Below, one piece after another: positions 6,501-12,320 of a DNA stretch of 32,460 nt; position 1 is the stretch's first letter; the number at the start of each line of letters is the position of its first letter. Source of the DNA: a virus; IMG/VR virus record IMGVR_UViG_3300027816_000278, positions 1 to 32,460 of that record; one strand, 5' to 3'. Below the pieces are notes generated by a model. That model did no database searches and was not told the origin of the DNA. It saw nothing but the letters and a program-made list of their open reading frames with translations. A program made the position numbers and the translations under genes.

Positions 6501-6694
6501 GGTTTCCTTCCTGCCATCAGTTGTTCAGCTGCCATCACCAGTTCACGCAGACAGTCCATCGTCACCACGATGCTCTCACCGTCCTGGTCGATCTTAAAGA
6601 ACAGATCCCCATCCATCAGCGACTCTGGATAAATGGAGATGTCTGGCGCAATCCCGTCGCCATTCTCTACTTCCAACATCGTCGGTCTGATCAT
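6497..6694 (-). CDS. Small acidic protein, unknown
   Basis: This is a 65-residue acidic protein from ATG 6694, overlapping the upstream stop by ATGA. The first part is likely beta-strand (DLFFKIDQDGESIVVTM) and the end a helix (LRELVMAAEQLM). The function is unknown. It lies in the coupled run of tiny genes between small and large terminase. Confidence 0.72.
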   Translation of the reverse strand: MIRPTMLEVENGDGIAPDISIYPESLMDGDLFFKIDQDGESIVVTMDCLRELVMAAEQLMAGRKP

Positions 6695-6864
6695 CTCTTC
6701 GCCTCGTAATCAGCGCACTTGCGCTTGTATCCGTAGTCACAGTTGATGGCCTGCCACATGGTCTTCGCCATAAAGAACTTCGGCTTGTGCCCCCTGGCGC
6801 ACACTGACTTCTGATTGATCTTCACGTCCAGGTGTCTGCATTCCGCGCAGTGCCGGGTCTTCAT
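6691..6864 (-). CDS. Small zinc-binding-type protein
   Basis: This is a 57-residue protein with a CxxC near the start (CAEC), then CARG, a Cys in INCDYG and a final KRKCADYEAKR, a spacing compatible with binding one zinc ion. ATG 6864 follows GGAG and overlaps the previous stop. Small Cys-rich proteins with this pattern are common in phage genomes and generally uncharacterised. Whether it touches nucleic acid or protein cannot be told from the sequence. Confidence 0.75.
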   Translation of the reverse strand: MKTRHCAECRHLDVKINQKSVCARGHKPKFFMAKTMWQAINCDYGYKRKCADYEAKR

Positions 6865-7052
6865 CGCTCCAGCCTCCCCTCGGGGTCTCCTTCCCCGTCG
6901 ACCGTCATCCCCTCTGCCGGGCATTCGTATGTACTCCACCGATGCCCACAGTCCATACAATCCCTCAGCCTCCACTTCCATCCGTATCTCGTGTCCCTTC
7001 TCGATTCCTTCACCTTGCTGTTCCAGCTTCCACACTCAGCACATACACTCAC
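6861..7052 (-). CDS. Zinc-ribbon protein, NrdR/Ogr-like fold
   Basis: This is a 63-residue protein with two CxxC pairs (CAEC near residue 4, CMDC near residue 32) separated by a basic stretch (SKVKESRRDTRYGWKWRLRD). The arrangement matches the zinc ribbon at the N-terminus of NrdR and related small regulators. The GTG start at 7052 overlaps the small terminase stop (GTGA) and is preceded by GGGGAG. It may bind nucleic acid, but a DNA target cannot be inferred. Confidence 0.75.
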   Translation of the reverse strand: MSVCAECGSWNSKVKESRRDTRYGWKWRLRDCMDCGHRWSTYECPAEGMTVDGEGDPEGRLER

Positions 7053-7468
7053 GTCTCCCCCCTGGGCGCCACCACATTCACGTCAATCACACTCGGCTTC
7101 TCGTTATCCTCCGGCGCATCCAACAACCCACTGGCCTTCGCCAACAGACGCAGCACCTGAACCTTGTCGAAGAGCTCCAGCTCCAACGTCTGCCCTCCAT
7201 CCTTGTTCTTCGTCACCTTCACGTTCTTGATCGCGTACAGCGCGTGCTGCGGTATCCGACTCGCCGCCTTCACCCGGACATTGCCCTCATCATCCCAATC
7301 CATAATGTCCGTGATCTTCATGTTCGCCATCGCCAACAACTGATACGCCACCGCCTCACGGTTCTGCACAATCGTCGCCGACCGCTCTAACCTCCGCTGC
7401 ACACTCCTCACCCCACCCCAGCCATTCAGGCTAGGCACCTTCTCACTGATCTTCTTCTGCCCAGCCAT
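7049..7468 (-). CDS. terS: Terminase small subunit
   Basis: This is a 139-residue protein with a Terminase_2 (XtmA)-like second half: a helical segment, DEGNVRVKAASRIP, then ALYAIKNVKVTKNKDGG, and FDKVQVLRLLAKASGLLD. In that family the DNA-recognition helices lie at the N-terminus and the later part forms the oligomer. Small terminase recognises the packaging site and regulates the motor. ATG 7468 has a near-perfect AAGGAGG. Position before terL in the same operon, with four tiny genes between, supports the call. The sequence is divergent, so confidence is below that for terL. Confidence 0.75.
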   Translation of the reverse strand: MAGQKKISEKVPSLNGWGGVRSVQRRLERSATIVQNREAVAYQLLAMANMKITDIMDWDDEGNVRVKAASRIPQHALYAIKNVKVTKNKDGGQTLELELFDKVQVLRLLAKASGLLDAPEDNEKPSVIDVNVVAPRGET

Positions 7469-7487
7469 GACCTACCTCCTTCAACCA

Positions 7488-7688
7488 TTACTTTGATCGA
7501 TGCTTCAGCATGGCATCTGCTATTGCATACGCATCAGCAACCAGCATTGCGTCACCCTGCTTTTCCATTGTCTCCAATCCAGACGCACGCCATTGATCGC
7601 ACCAGTTCGCAGACAACAATCCCTGCATTGCCTTGGCGGCAAAGTAGTCGCGCATACTCATCTCATTCACTAACGGCTCTTTTTTCAT
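7488..7688 (-). CDS. Small conserved phage protein (RDYFAAKAM type)
   Basis: This is a 66-residue protein with the motif MRDYFAAKAMQGLL near residue 11 and YAIADAMLKHR at the end. This motif pair is familiar in many unrelated phages, usually in early operons, without a known function. ATG 7688 is preceded by AAGGAGAG. Upstream in-frame starts overlap the neighbouring gene. It ends 20 bases before the small terminase start. Confidence 0.82.
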   Translation of the reverse strand: MKKEPLVNEMSMRDYFAAKAMQGLLSANWCDQWRASGLETMEKQGDAMLVADAYAIADAMLKHRSK

Positions 7689-7699
7689 CACTTCTCTCC

Positions 7700-7945
7700 T
7701 TAAAACGGAATCTGCTCGTCCGTATCCTTCACCGCACTCTGATGCGCCTGCTGCTGATCCACCGGGTTCCCCAGCTGCAGACTGATCCACTCCTCCCCAG
7801 CCTGCGTCTGCTTCCTCCACCCGCTCACATACACCAACACCCCATTCGGCAACATCAACTTCCCAGTCATGTCCGGGCTCCTGTCCGTCTTCTTACTCCG
7901 CGCCCGAAACAACTGACCCTGACCAACCCGCAACTCATACGCCAT
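7700..7945 (-). CDS. Small protein with an SSB-like acidic tail
   Basis: This is an 81-residue, beta-rich protein (LRVGQGQLFRAR, LPNGVLVYVSGW, EEWISLQLG) ending in DTDEQIPF. The tail copies the acidic C-terminal tip of bacterial single-strand DNA-binding proteins (DDDIPF), through which SSB recruits repair and replication enzymes. The body could be a small OB fold, so a phage SSB-like role in replication or recombination is plausible, but no SSB family motif is certain. ATG 7945 is chosen for its ideal distance from AGGAG. ATG 7951 and GTG 7954 are too close to it. Confidence 0.75.
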   Translation of the reverse strand: MAYELRVGQGQLFRARSKKTDRSPDMTGKLMLPNGVLVYVSGWRKQTQAGEEWISLQLGNPVDQQQAHQSAVKDTDEQIPF

Positions 7946-8265
7946 CTTCATCACTCCTCTGTTGTAAAAACATCACCGCGTGCCGTCCTACCGGACAACA
8001 CCCGTCAAAGAAATTGCTGGGAAAATTTTGGAGAGGCCCCCACCGATACGGGTGGAGGGGGAGGGGGCAAGGGTGCCCGTCCCGCGTCGCCGACCGAGGC
8101 ACCACCCCTGCCGGCGCTCCCGATCCGCACCAGGCTCGAGCTCCCGCCCGCTGGGGACACGTCGCCTACCCCCTGCCTGTACAAATCCCAATCGTTCGTC
8201 TGCGTTCTGTACAAACACGAATAGCGGGCCTATACGCTCCGATCGGTGCTGGCGGCTATGTCCGG
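7946..8265. other. Long intergenic gap between initiator candidate and SSB-like gene
   Basis: This is the longest stretch without a convincing gene inside the leftward early operon. It holds a G-rich motif at 8050-8073, two CTGTACAAA direct repeats (8177-8185 and 8207-8215), an AT-rich patch around 8017-8035, and the ribosome site of the SSB-like gene. Open frames on both strands (for example 8214-8005 minus, 69 residues, Pro-rich) lack ribosome sites and look like GC-rich chance frames. It may contain a promoter, a packaging or replication site, or lost genes. No clear terminator hairpin was found. Confidence 0.6.
8050..8073 (+). other. Potential G-quadruplex motif
   Basis: Four G runs (8050-8052, 8057-8061, 8063-8067, 8071-8073) are separated by loops of 4, 1 and 3 bases, which fits the usual G-quadruplex pattern. 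It lies on the non-transcribed strand of the early operon, within a gap with no gene. Folding has not been tested. Confidence 0.6.
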
Positions 8266-9180
8266 TCATCCTGCGCCCCGATCGTCGCCTGTGGGCCGTT
8301 GTAGCGCGTCCTGAAGGCGTCTATCGATCAGGTCGAGCACCGCATCCAGCGTCTTCGCCATCCGCGGAGGCTCGAGCCCCTCGGCCCTGTACCGCGCCTG
8401 AACCTCGTCGATCAGCGCGTCGAGCTCGGCCGCTGTCGTCAGCATCTCAAGCCCTTTAACACTGTCATCATCAATCGTTTCATTAAACCTATCCCTACAG
8501 ACTGCTCTTATGTCTTTAGACTCTTTAGCGCAGTCCTGGCTTGCTGAATGGCCCGTTTCCTCATTTGCTCGTATAACTTGCTCAATGGGCTTCCTCTTCA
8601 TCCCCGCCCGAATGCGTTTGACGGCGATTGTCTCGCCCCCTTCAGGCATCTTGTACGGTGTCTTACTGGCCTGTCCCGCGACGGGTTTGATGACTCCCCG
8701 CAGCAGCTTCTCGATCTTCGCCTTCTGTTCTTCCGGTGACATGTTGGCTTCCTTCTCCTTGATGATCGGTGGCCGGCAGTCTTCAATCGTGCTGGCTACC
8801 GCGATGGCTTCGTCGGCCGTGATGCGCCGATCGAATACGACACGCAACGTGTTGTTGTGACTTCCCCTGAAGCCGCGGTACGCGACCTCGACGTAACCCA
8901 GATCCCGCAAGTTCCTCAGATGCGTGGTGATCACCTGGCGGCTGACCTGGAGCTCCTGCGCCAGGCGCTTCTGCCCAACCCACGTCAGCCCCGCGGCATT
9001 GCAGAACGATGAGAGCCCGACCAGCACGCGGAATGACCCGTCAGTGATCTTCCGGTCGAACACCGCCTGCCGCGGAATCACCACCCACGGGTGCCGCTTG
9101 ACCTCCGCGTCCTTCTGCTTCGGCCGCGGCTTGACCGGCACCGCAACCTCAACCGGCATCAGATCTACTTCGACTTCCAC
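8266..9180 (-). CDS. Winged-helix replication initiator candidate
   Basis: This is a 304-residue protein with an N-terminal helix-turn-helix. After HPWVVIPRQAVFDRKI (about 31-46) comes LVGLSSFCN, then WVGQKRLAQELQVSRQVITTHLRNLRDLGYVE-type winged-helix content, as in phage and plasmid replication initiators. The C-terminal half is helical and charged without a known domain. It is the only initiator candidate, since no phage polymerase, primase or helicase is present. The GTG start at 9180 overlaps the previous gene by 16 bases; ATG 9159 is an alternative. A plain transcription regulator is the main other possibility. Confidence 0.72.
   Translation of the reverse strand: MEVEVDLMPVEVAVPVKPRPKQKDAEVKRHPWVVIPRQAVFDRKITDGSFRVLVGLSSFCNAAGLTWVGQKRLAQELQVSRQVITTHLRNLRDLGYVEVAYRGFRGSHNNTLRVVFDRRITADEAIAVASTIEDCRPPIIKEKEANMSPEEQKAKIEKLLRGVIKPVAGQASKTPYKMPEGGETIAVKRIRAGMKRKPIEQVIRANEETGHSASQDCAKESKDIRAVCRDRFNETIDDDSVKGLEMLTTAAELDALIDEVQARYRAEGLEPPRMAKTLDAVLDLIDRRLQDALQRPTGDDRGAG
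8461..8528. other. AT-rich patch inside the initiator gene (possible origin)
   Basis: Within the initiator candidate, bases 8461-8520 have only 22 G or C out of 60 by hand count, far below the genome. Two TCTTTAG copies follow at 8513-8519 and 8522-8528, nine bases apart. In lambda-like phages the origin lies inside the initiator gene next to an AT-rich stretch, so an origin here is a reasonable guess. No clear iteron array was found. Confidence 0.3.
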
Positions 9181-9383
9181 ATCTTCACCATCAGTGCCCG
9201 CAGCTGGTACGCCGCAACCTCGCCCCTGTGCTTCTGCACCTCGAGCAGGTATCTGGCCTTGGTCATCTTCGTTGACCGGGGGCCGACCTTGTCAGGAAGC
9301 GTCATCGCCCACCTTGCCTCGCACCAGGCTCGGTACGCTTCGCTCTGACTCCCAACCGAGCGGCCATCCGGCAGGTTGATCAC
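9165..9383 (-). CDS. DUF7696-like small phage protein
   Basis: This is a 72-residue frame opening with VINLPDGRSV, followed by SEAYRAWCEARW and QKHRGEVAAYQLRA. This is the layout remembered for DUF7696: an N-terminal INxPDG, a central WCEAR, and a late KRRG-type helix. The function is unknown. The most likely start is GTG 9383, but it has no good ribosome site. The frame remains open far upstream (to GTG 9533), overlapping the zinc-binding gene. It may therefore be translated by coupling or by a frameshift from that gene. Confidence 0.65.
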   Translation of the reverse strand: MINLPDGRSVGSQSEAYRAWCEARWAMTLPDKVGPRSTKMTKARYLLEVQKHRGEVAAYQLRALMVKMWKSK

Positions 9384-9537
9384 CCTGGCGTTGCTGTGCA
9401 CGCTCCCGCATCCGTGACACGCAAGATCCACAGATCCAGCGCCGGTGCAGGCCTCCGTTTCTGATCCTCCAGGCGCCACCGTTGAGGAGCCCGTTTCGCA
9501 TCTGGCAATGACTGCAGAATCTCGTCCCATCACTCAC
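9292..9537 (-). CDS. Small zinc-finger protein
   Basis: This is an 81-residue protein with CSHC near residue 8 and CGSC near residue 36, separated by a basic and aromatic stretch (RIRNGGLHRRW). This type of small zinc-binding protein is common in phages of beta- and gamma-proteobacteria, with unknown function. GTG 9537 overlaps the RusA stop (GTGA) and has GAGG upstream. After about residue 55 the sequence looks less natural, and the same DNA encodes the DUF7696-like protein in another frame. Confidence 0.72.
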   Translation of the reverse strand: MSDGTRFCSHCQMRNGLLNGGAWRIRNGGLHRRWICGSCVSRMRERAQQRQGDQPAGWPLGWESERSVPSLVRGKVGDDAS

Positions 9538-9959
9538 CTAAGCACCTCATGCGCGTAAACCTCCGTTCTCACGTCTGTGCTGTAGGCCTTCTCAACCCTC
9601 AACCTGCAGACCTGCTTGTCGTCCTCGTAGAGCACCCCGTTGCAGGCGTCCAGAACGGCCTTGGCGACGTTGTCGAGATCCGGCTTACCCGGAACCTCAT
9701 CGCCACGCTTTGCGGCCTCCTGGCGGCGTTTAGGCCAGCTGGCAGGGATCGGCGCGAAGATCACGATCCGCACCGACCACGGGTGAGGCGAGGGCAGCAC
9801 ATTGCCCATCGCGTTGTGCGCGGCCTCGGCCACCAGCTTTTCCCAGGCCACCGTCTTGGCTGGCGTGTACATGCGCGGCCTGCCTGCGATCGTACTGACC
9901 CTCGGCCGTCCCTTGCCGACTGCCGGGCCATCGACCGTGAAGTAGACCGCCAGGCTCAC
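9534..9959 (-). CDS. rusA: RusA-type Holliday junction resolvase
   Basis: This is an endonuclease that cuts four-way DNA junctions by paired nicks, used in phage recombination and to clear branches before packaging. The 141-residue protein has the RusA signature KPDLDN (92-97, Asp94 and Asp96), AVLDACNGVLYEDDKQV with further acids (Asp104, Asp113, Asp114), and a conserved GKGRPR near the start. GTG 9959 is chosen because it overlaps the previous stop (GTGA) and has AAGGAA seven bases upstream. GTG 9986 in the same frame lacks this. The enzyme would process junctions produced by the YqaJ/RecT pair on the other strand. Confidence 0.92.
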   Translation of the reverse strand: MSLAVYFTVDGPAVGKGRPRVSTIAGRPRMYTPAKTVAWEKLVAEAAHNAMGNVLPSPHPWSVRIVIFAPIPASWPKRRQEAAKRGDEVPGKPDLDNVAKAVLDACNGVLYEDDKQVCRLRVEKAYSTDVRTEVYAHEVLR

Positions 9960-10258
9960 GCAAAGATTCCTTCGCGCTCGGCCCACTGACTGAGCAGCAC
10001 CAGCTCAACCTCGCGCACCGCTCGCGGATCGGATCCGAGCCCCAACCACTGCGTCAGGACGTGAGCGTCGTAGTCACCCTTCCATTCGACGTGGCAGCTA
10101 TGGTGCAGGGTGCTCTCTCGCGCATAACGAATTTTCCGAACGACATACCGGGTGCCGCCAGGCGTCTCGTGGCACCGCCGGATGAAGACGTATCGCTCGC
10201 CAGTACGCTTCAGGATGAAGACCTGGCCCGGCTGCAGGTTGCGCACTCGCCTGATCAT
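9956..10258 (-). CDS. Unknown protein of the early leftward operon
   Basis: This is a 100-residue protein. The first part looks like a small beta-barrel (LQPGQVFILKRTGERYVFIRR, TRYVVRKIRYARES). The second is mainly helical (DAHVLTQWLGLGSDPRAVREVELVLLSQWAER). No family is recognised. ATG 10258 overlaps the stop of the ribbon-helix-helix gene, so the two are coupled. A toxin paired with that regulator was considered, but the sequence shows no toxin motif. Confidence 0.75.
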   Translation of the reverse strand: MIRRVRNLQPGQVFILKRTGERYVFIRRCHETPGGTRYVVRKIRYARESTLHHSCHVEWKGDYDAHVLTQWLGLGSDPRAVREVELVLLSQWAEREGIFA

Positions 10259-10446
10259 TGCCGGCCAGCCAGCAACCGCTCAATGCGCTGATGCACGTCG
10301 CTGTAGCGGCTCGACAGATGCGTGCGTATGAGCTCATCGATGATGCTGGCCCGACTGCGGCGCTGATCCTCGGCGGCCTTGTCCAGCATCTCCCTGGTGC
10401 TGGGCTTCAGCCTGACCATGAAGGGCTTGTAGGGCTCGATCTCCAT
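10255..10446 (-). CDS. Ribbon-helix-helix (Arc/CopG-like) regulator
   Basis: This is a 63-residue protein and the first gene of the leftward operon. The sequence PFMVRLKPSTREMLDKAAEDQRRS fits a ribbon-helix-helix fold: a short strand (MVRLK), helix A, a turn, then helix B (ASIIDELIRTHLS). Such proteins bind DNA as dimers and commonly repress their own promoter. ATG 10446 has AAGGAAGG five bases upstream; GTG 10485 has no ribosome site and lies within the operator-like repeat. The inverted repeat just upstream (10457-10484) is the natural candidate site. Confidence 0.8.
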   Translation of the reverse strand: MEIEPYKPFMVRLKPSTREMLDKAAEDQRRSRASIIDELIRTHLSSRYSDVHQRIERLLAGRQ

Positions 10447-10456
10447 CGGCCTTCCT

Positions 10457-10484
10457 TGTATCAATGTGATGCCGCGATGATACA
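10457..10484. promoter_or_regulatory. Inverted repeat, likely operator of the leftward operon
   Basis: TGTATCA (10457-10463) and TGATACA (10478-10484) are perfect inverted 7-mers with centres 21 bp apart, two helical turns. The site lies immediately upstream of the ribbon-helix-helix gene and overlaps the possible -10 of its promoter, as expected for autoregulation. Confidence 0.6.
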
Positions 10485-10513
10485 CCCCGAGTGTTGCCTC
10501 AAATGCAACGGAT
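10479..10513 (-). promoter_or_regulatory. Possible leftward early promoter
   Basis: On the minus strand TTGCAT is followed after about 20 bases by TATCAT, which lies within the inverted repeat. The spacing is long, so the -35 match is doubtful. The -10 position fits the operator model. Confidence 0.3.
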
Positions 10514-10549
10514 TAGGGTTTGCCTTACTTGCCACTGGCGTTTGGCTAT

Positions 10550-10579
10550 TTGACAAGTCGAAAAAAACCATGCGAGTAT
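10550..10579 (+). promoter_or_regulatory. Rightward early promoter
   Basis: A perfect TTGACA (10550-10555) is followed after 18 bases by GAGTAT (10574-10579), with an upstream TG (10571-10572) making an extended -10. The gene it would drive starts at 10636. The -35 and following A-tract are part of a 21-bp sequence repeated at 27904-27924. Confidence 0.55.
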
Positions 10580-10591
10580 CTGTCTCAGCGG

Positions 10592-10610
10592 TATCGCAGT
10601 GATATCGCAG
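10592..10610. promoter_or_regulatory. Direct repeats downstream of the rightward promoter
   Basis: TATCGCAG occurs at 10592-10599 and 10603-10610, exactly 11 bp apart, one helical turn, so bound proteins would sit on the same face. The site covers the expected start of the rightward transcript and could be a repressor site. Confidence 0.5.
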
Positions 10611-10635
10611 ACCACCCGGAAAGAGGAGTCTGAAC

Positions 10636-11022
10636 ATGACCAAGCAAGAGCAGCAACTCATCGATGCCATCAAGACGATCCCAGGGTTCAGTGTGATCCC
10701 AGGTCGGAATAGCAGCAATGTCATCGTCGTGCATACCCGTGCAAACGGAGTCAGCCAGAGAAGCGTATGGCTCGACCGCAGCCATACGATTGAAAGCCTG
10801 CAAGAGATCCTCGACAAAGCGATTGCCGAGAGCTTCATCGGCAAGAAAATCGTTCACATGGGTCACGCCTGGGAAGTTATTGGCACCGGCGCACAGCGCG
10901 ACGGCAATACCTTCTGCCATCTGGCGAACCTGTATCAGTTCCGTCAGCAAAAAAACGGTCGCGTGCCAGTTCAGATTGCCGACTGGGTCGACACCGCAGT
11001 GCTCAAAGCGTCAAAGGCCTGA
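10636..11022 (+). CDS. Unknown protein, first gene of the rightward operon
   Basis: This is a 128-residue protein with AGAGGAG before ATG 10636. The N-terminal part (LIDAIKTIPGFSVIPGR) and following strand VIVVHTR resemble in outline a small alpha-beta nucleic-acid-binding fold. A helix (IESLQEILDKAIAES) and a mixed C-terminus (WEVIGTG, LANLYQFRQQ) follow. No family can be named. As the first early gene opposite the regulator it could be a host-takeover or recombination accessory protein, but this rests on position only. Confidence 0.8.
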   Translation: MTKQEQQLIDAIKTIPGFSVIPGRNSSNVIVVHTRANGVSQRSVWLDRSHTIESLQEILDKAIAESFIGKKIVHMGHAWEVIGTGAQRDGNTFCHLANLYQFRQQKNGRVPVQIADWVDTAVLKASKA

Positions 11023-11024
11023 TC

Positions 11025-11147
11025 ATGCGCATCCTGGCCATCCTCGCGTTCATCGCACTCGGCGCCGGCCTCGGCGCCGCCTTCGCCACCGGGTCACCTT
11101 GGGCGCTCGTGCCCGTGCTCCTGCTGGCCCCGTTCGTCATCCGCTGA
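11025..11147 (+). CDS. Small two-helix membrane protein
   Basis: This is a 40-residue, strongly hydrophobic peptide with two segments (LAILAFIALGAGLGAAF and WALVPVLLLAPFVI) joined by a short turn. The start at ATG 11025 is two bases after the previous stop. Good hydrophobic pattern and tight spacing support translation. The function is unknown. Confidence 0.6.
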   Translation: MRILAILAFIALGAGLGAAFATGSPWALVPVLLLAPFVIR

Positions 11148-11168
11148 CCCCAGAAAGAGGGCAACACC

Positions 11169-11816
11169 ATGACCAAGTTCGTCGCCTATTTCCGCGTCTC
11201 CACCGAACGCCAGGGCCAGTCCGGCCTCGGCCTCGAGGCCCAGCAGGCTGCGGTCAAGCAGTACGCTGCAGACATCACCCACTCGTTCACCGAGATCGAG
11301 TCCGGCAAGAACGATGACCGGCCCCAACTGGCCGCAGCCATCGCTATGTGCAAGCGTACCGGCGCCGCCCTGCTGATCGCCAAGATCGATCGCCTGTCCC
11401 GCCAGGCTGCGTTCCTTCTGACGCTCCGCGACTCTGGCGTGCAGATCGTCGCTGCCGACATGCCGCACGCCGGCACCCTTGAGTTCGGCATCCGCGCAGT
11501 GGTCGCCCAGCATGAGCGCGAGGAGATCAGCCGCCGCACAAAAGCCGCCCTGCAGGCCGCGAAGGCCCGTGGCGTGAAGCTCGGGTGCCCGACCCCCGAG
11601 CGCGGCAGCGCCGCCGGTATCGCTGCCATCCAGGCCCGTGCCAGTGCCTACGCTACGCGCCTGGCGCCGATCGTGGCCGACATCAAGCGTGCCGGCTGCA
11701 CCACCCTTCGCGAGATCGCTGCAGCCCTGCAAGCACGCGGTATCGCAACCCCCCGCGGCGGCAGCAATTGGGCGCCGTCGCAAGTTCGCAACCTTCTGGA
11801 GGCCTGCAATGCGTGA
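11169..11816 (+). CDS. Small serine recombinase (resolvase/invertase family)
   Basis: This is a 215-residue serine recombinase. The catalytic N-terminal domain has YFRVSTERQ with Arg9 and nucleophile Ser11, GLEAQ near 21-25, DRPQLAAAI near 50, and KIDRLSR (72-78). A long helix (EREEISRRTKAALQAAKARG) leads to a short C-terminal helix-turn-helix-like region (TTLREIAAALQARGIATPRGG). The protein is far shorter than serine integrases (over 400 residues), so resolution, inversion or a local exchange is more likely than integration. ATG 11169 has GAGGG upstream. The C-terminal end overlaps the next gene by 8 bases. Confidence 0.9.
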   Translation: MTKFVAYFRVSTERQGQSGLGLEAQQAAVKQYAADITHSFTEIESGKNDDRPQLAAAIAMCKRTGAALLIAKIDRLSRQAAFLLTLRDSGVQIVAADMPHAGTLEFGIRAVVAQHEREEISRRTKAALQAAKARGVKLGCPTPERGSAAGIAAIQARASAYATRLAPIVADIKRAGCTTLREIAAALQARGIATPRGGSNWAPSQVRNLLEACNA

Positions 11817-12006
11817 GTCAAAACCACTGTCTAAGGTGCCGATTGGCACCGGCTACCGGCCGGAGCTCCGGCACAAACCAACCTGGGAGGAGCTTGAGAT
11901 CCAGCACTACCTGCTGCGCAAGCCTGGCGGCAAGCGTCGTCTGTCTGACGGGTTCATCGCGGTGTTGTGCATAGTTGGACTCATGCTGCTGGGGCTCATG
12001 CTATGA
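11809..12006 (+). CDS. Small C-terminally membrane-anchored protein
   Basis: This is a 65-residue protein starting at ATG 11809 behind GGAGG and overlapping the recombinase stop. Residues 1-46 are basic and soluble (WEELEIQHYLLRKPGGKRR), and the last 19 (DGFIAVLCIVGLMLLGLML) form one membrane helix. It resembles no known family. Its stop overlaps the next start (ATGA). Confidence 0.75.
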   Translation: MRESKPLSKVPIGTGYRPELRHKPTWEELEIQHYLLRKPGGKRRLSDGFIAVLCIVGLMLLGLML

Positions 12007-12320
12007 GCCTCGACGGTCGGACAATCAAAGAGCAGCAGATGGGCCTGTTCGAGGTGCAGCACGCTGACCTGCTCGAGCGGTGCCGGGCAGCGGCCATCGT
12101 GTTCGCCCGCCAGCACGGTTTCGTCAGTATCAATGAAGTACGCGAGGCCGTCACCCTGCCGCCTGGCATTCACCCTAGCCTGCTGGGCGCGGTCTTCCGC
12201 ACCCGCCAGTTTCGCGCCATCGGATACACCGAGGCGCATCACCCGGCCGCGCACGCTCGAGTCGTGCGGGTCTATGCTTTACAGGAGACGCACGATGGTC
12301 AGCAAAGTAACCCCCGATGA
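12003..12320 (+). CDS. Small helical protein, unknown
   Basis: This is a 105-residue protein from ATG 12003, overlapping the upstream stop. It begins with a charged helix region (IKEQQMGLFEVQHADLLERC). Short helices follow around SINEVREAVTLPPG and LLGAVFRT that could form a winged-helix-like DNA-binding domain, which is speculative. It overlaps the start of the exonuclease gene by 26 bases. Confidence 0.75.
   Translation: MSLDGRTIKEQQMGLFEVQHADLLERCRAAAIVFARQHGFVSINEVREAVTLPPGIHPSLLGAVFRTRQFRAIGYTEAHHPAAHARVVRVYALQETHDGQQSNPR

Noticed and set aside
7689-7820. Upstream extension of the small RDYFAAKAM protein
   Set aside because: It overlaps the SSB-like gene in another frame; ATG 7688 has a strong ribosome site.
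8005-8214. 69-residue minus-strand frame with a proline run
   Set aside because: It has no ribosome site, low-complexity composition and no known motif. It lies over the G-rich motif.
10255-10258. Toxin-antitoxin pair (ribbon-helix-helix plus 100-residue gene)
   Set aside because: The second protein shows no toxin motif, and its place in the operon with RusA and the initiator fits an early phage gene better.
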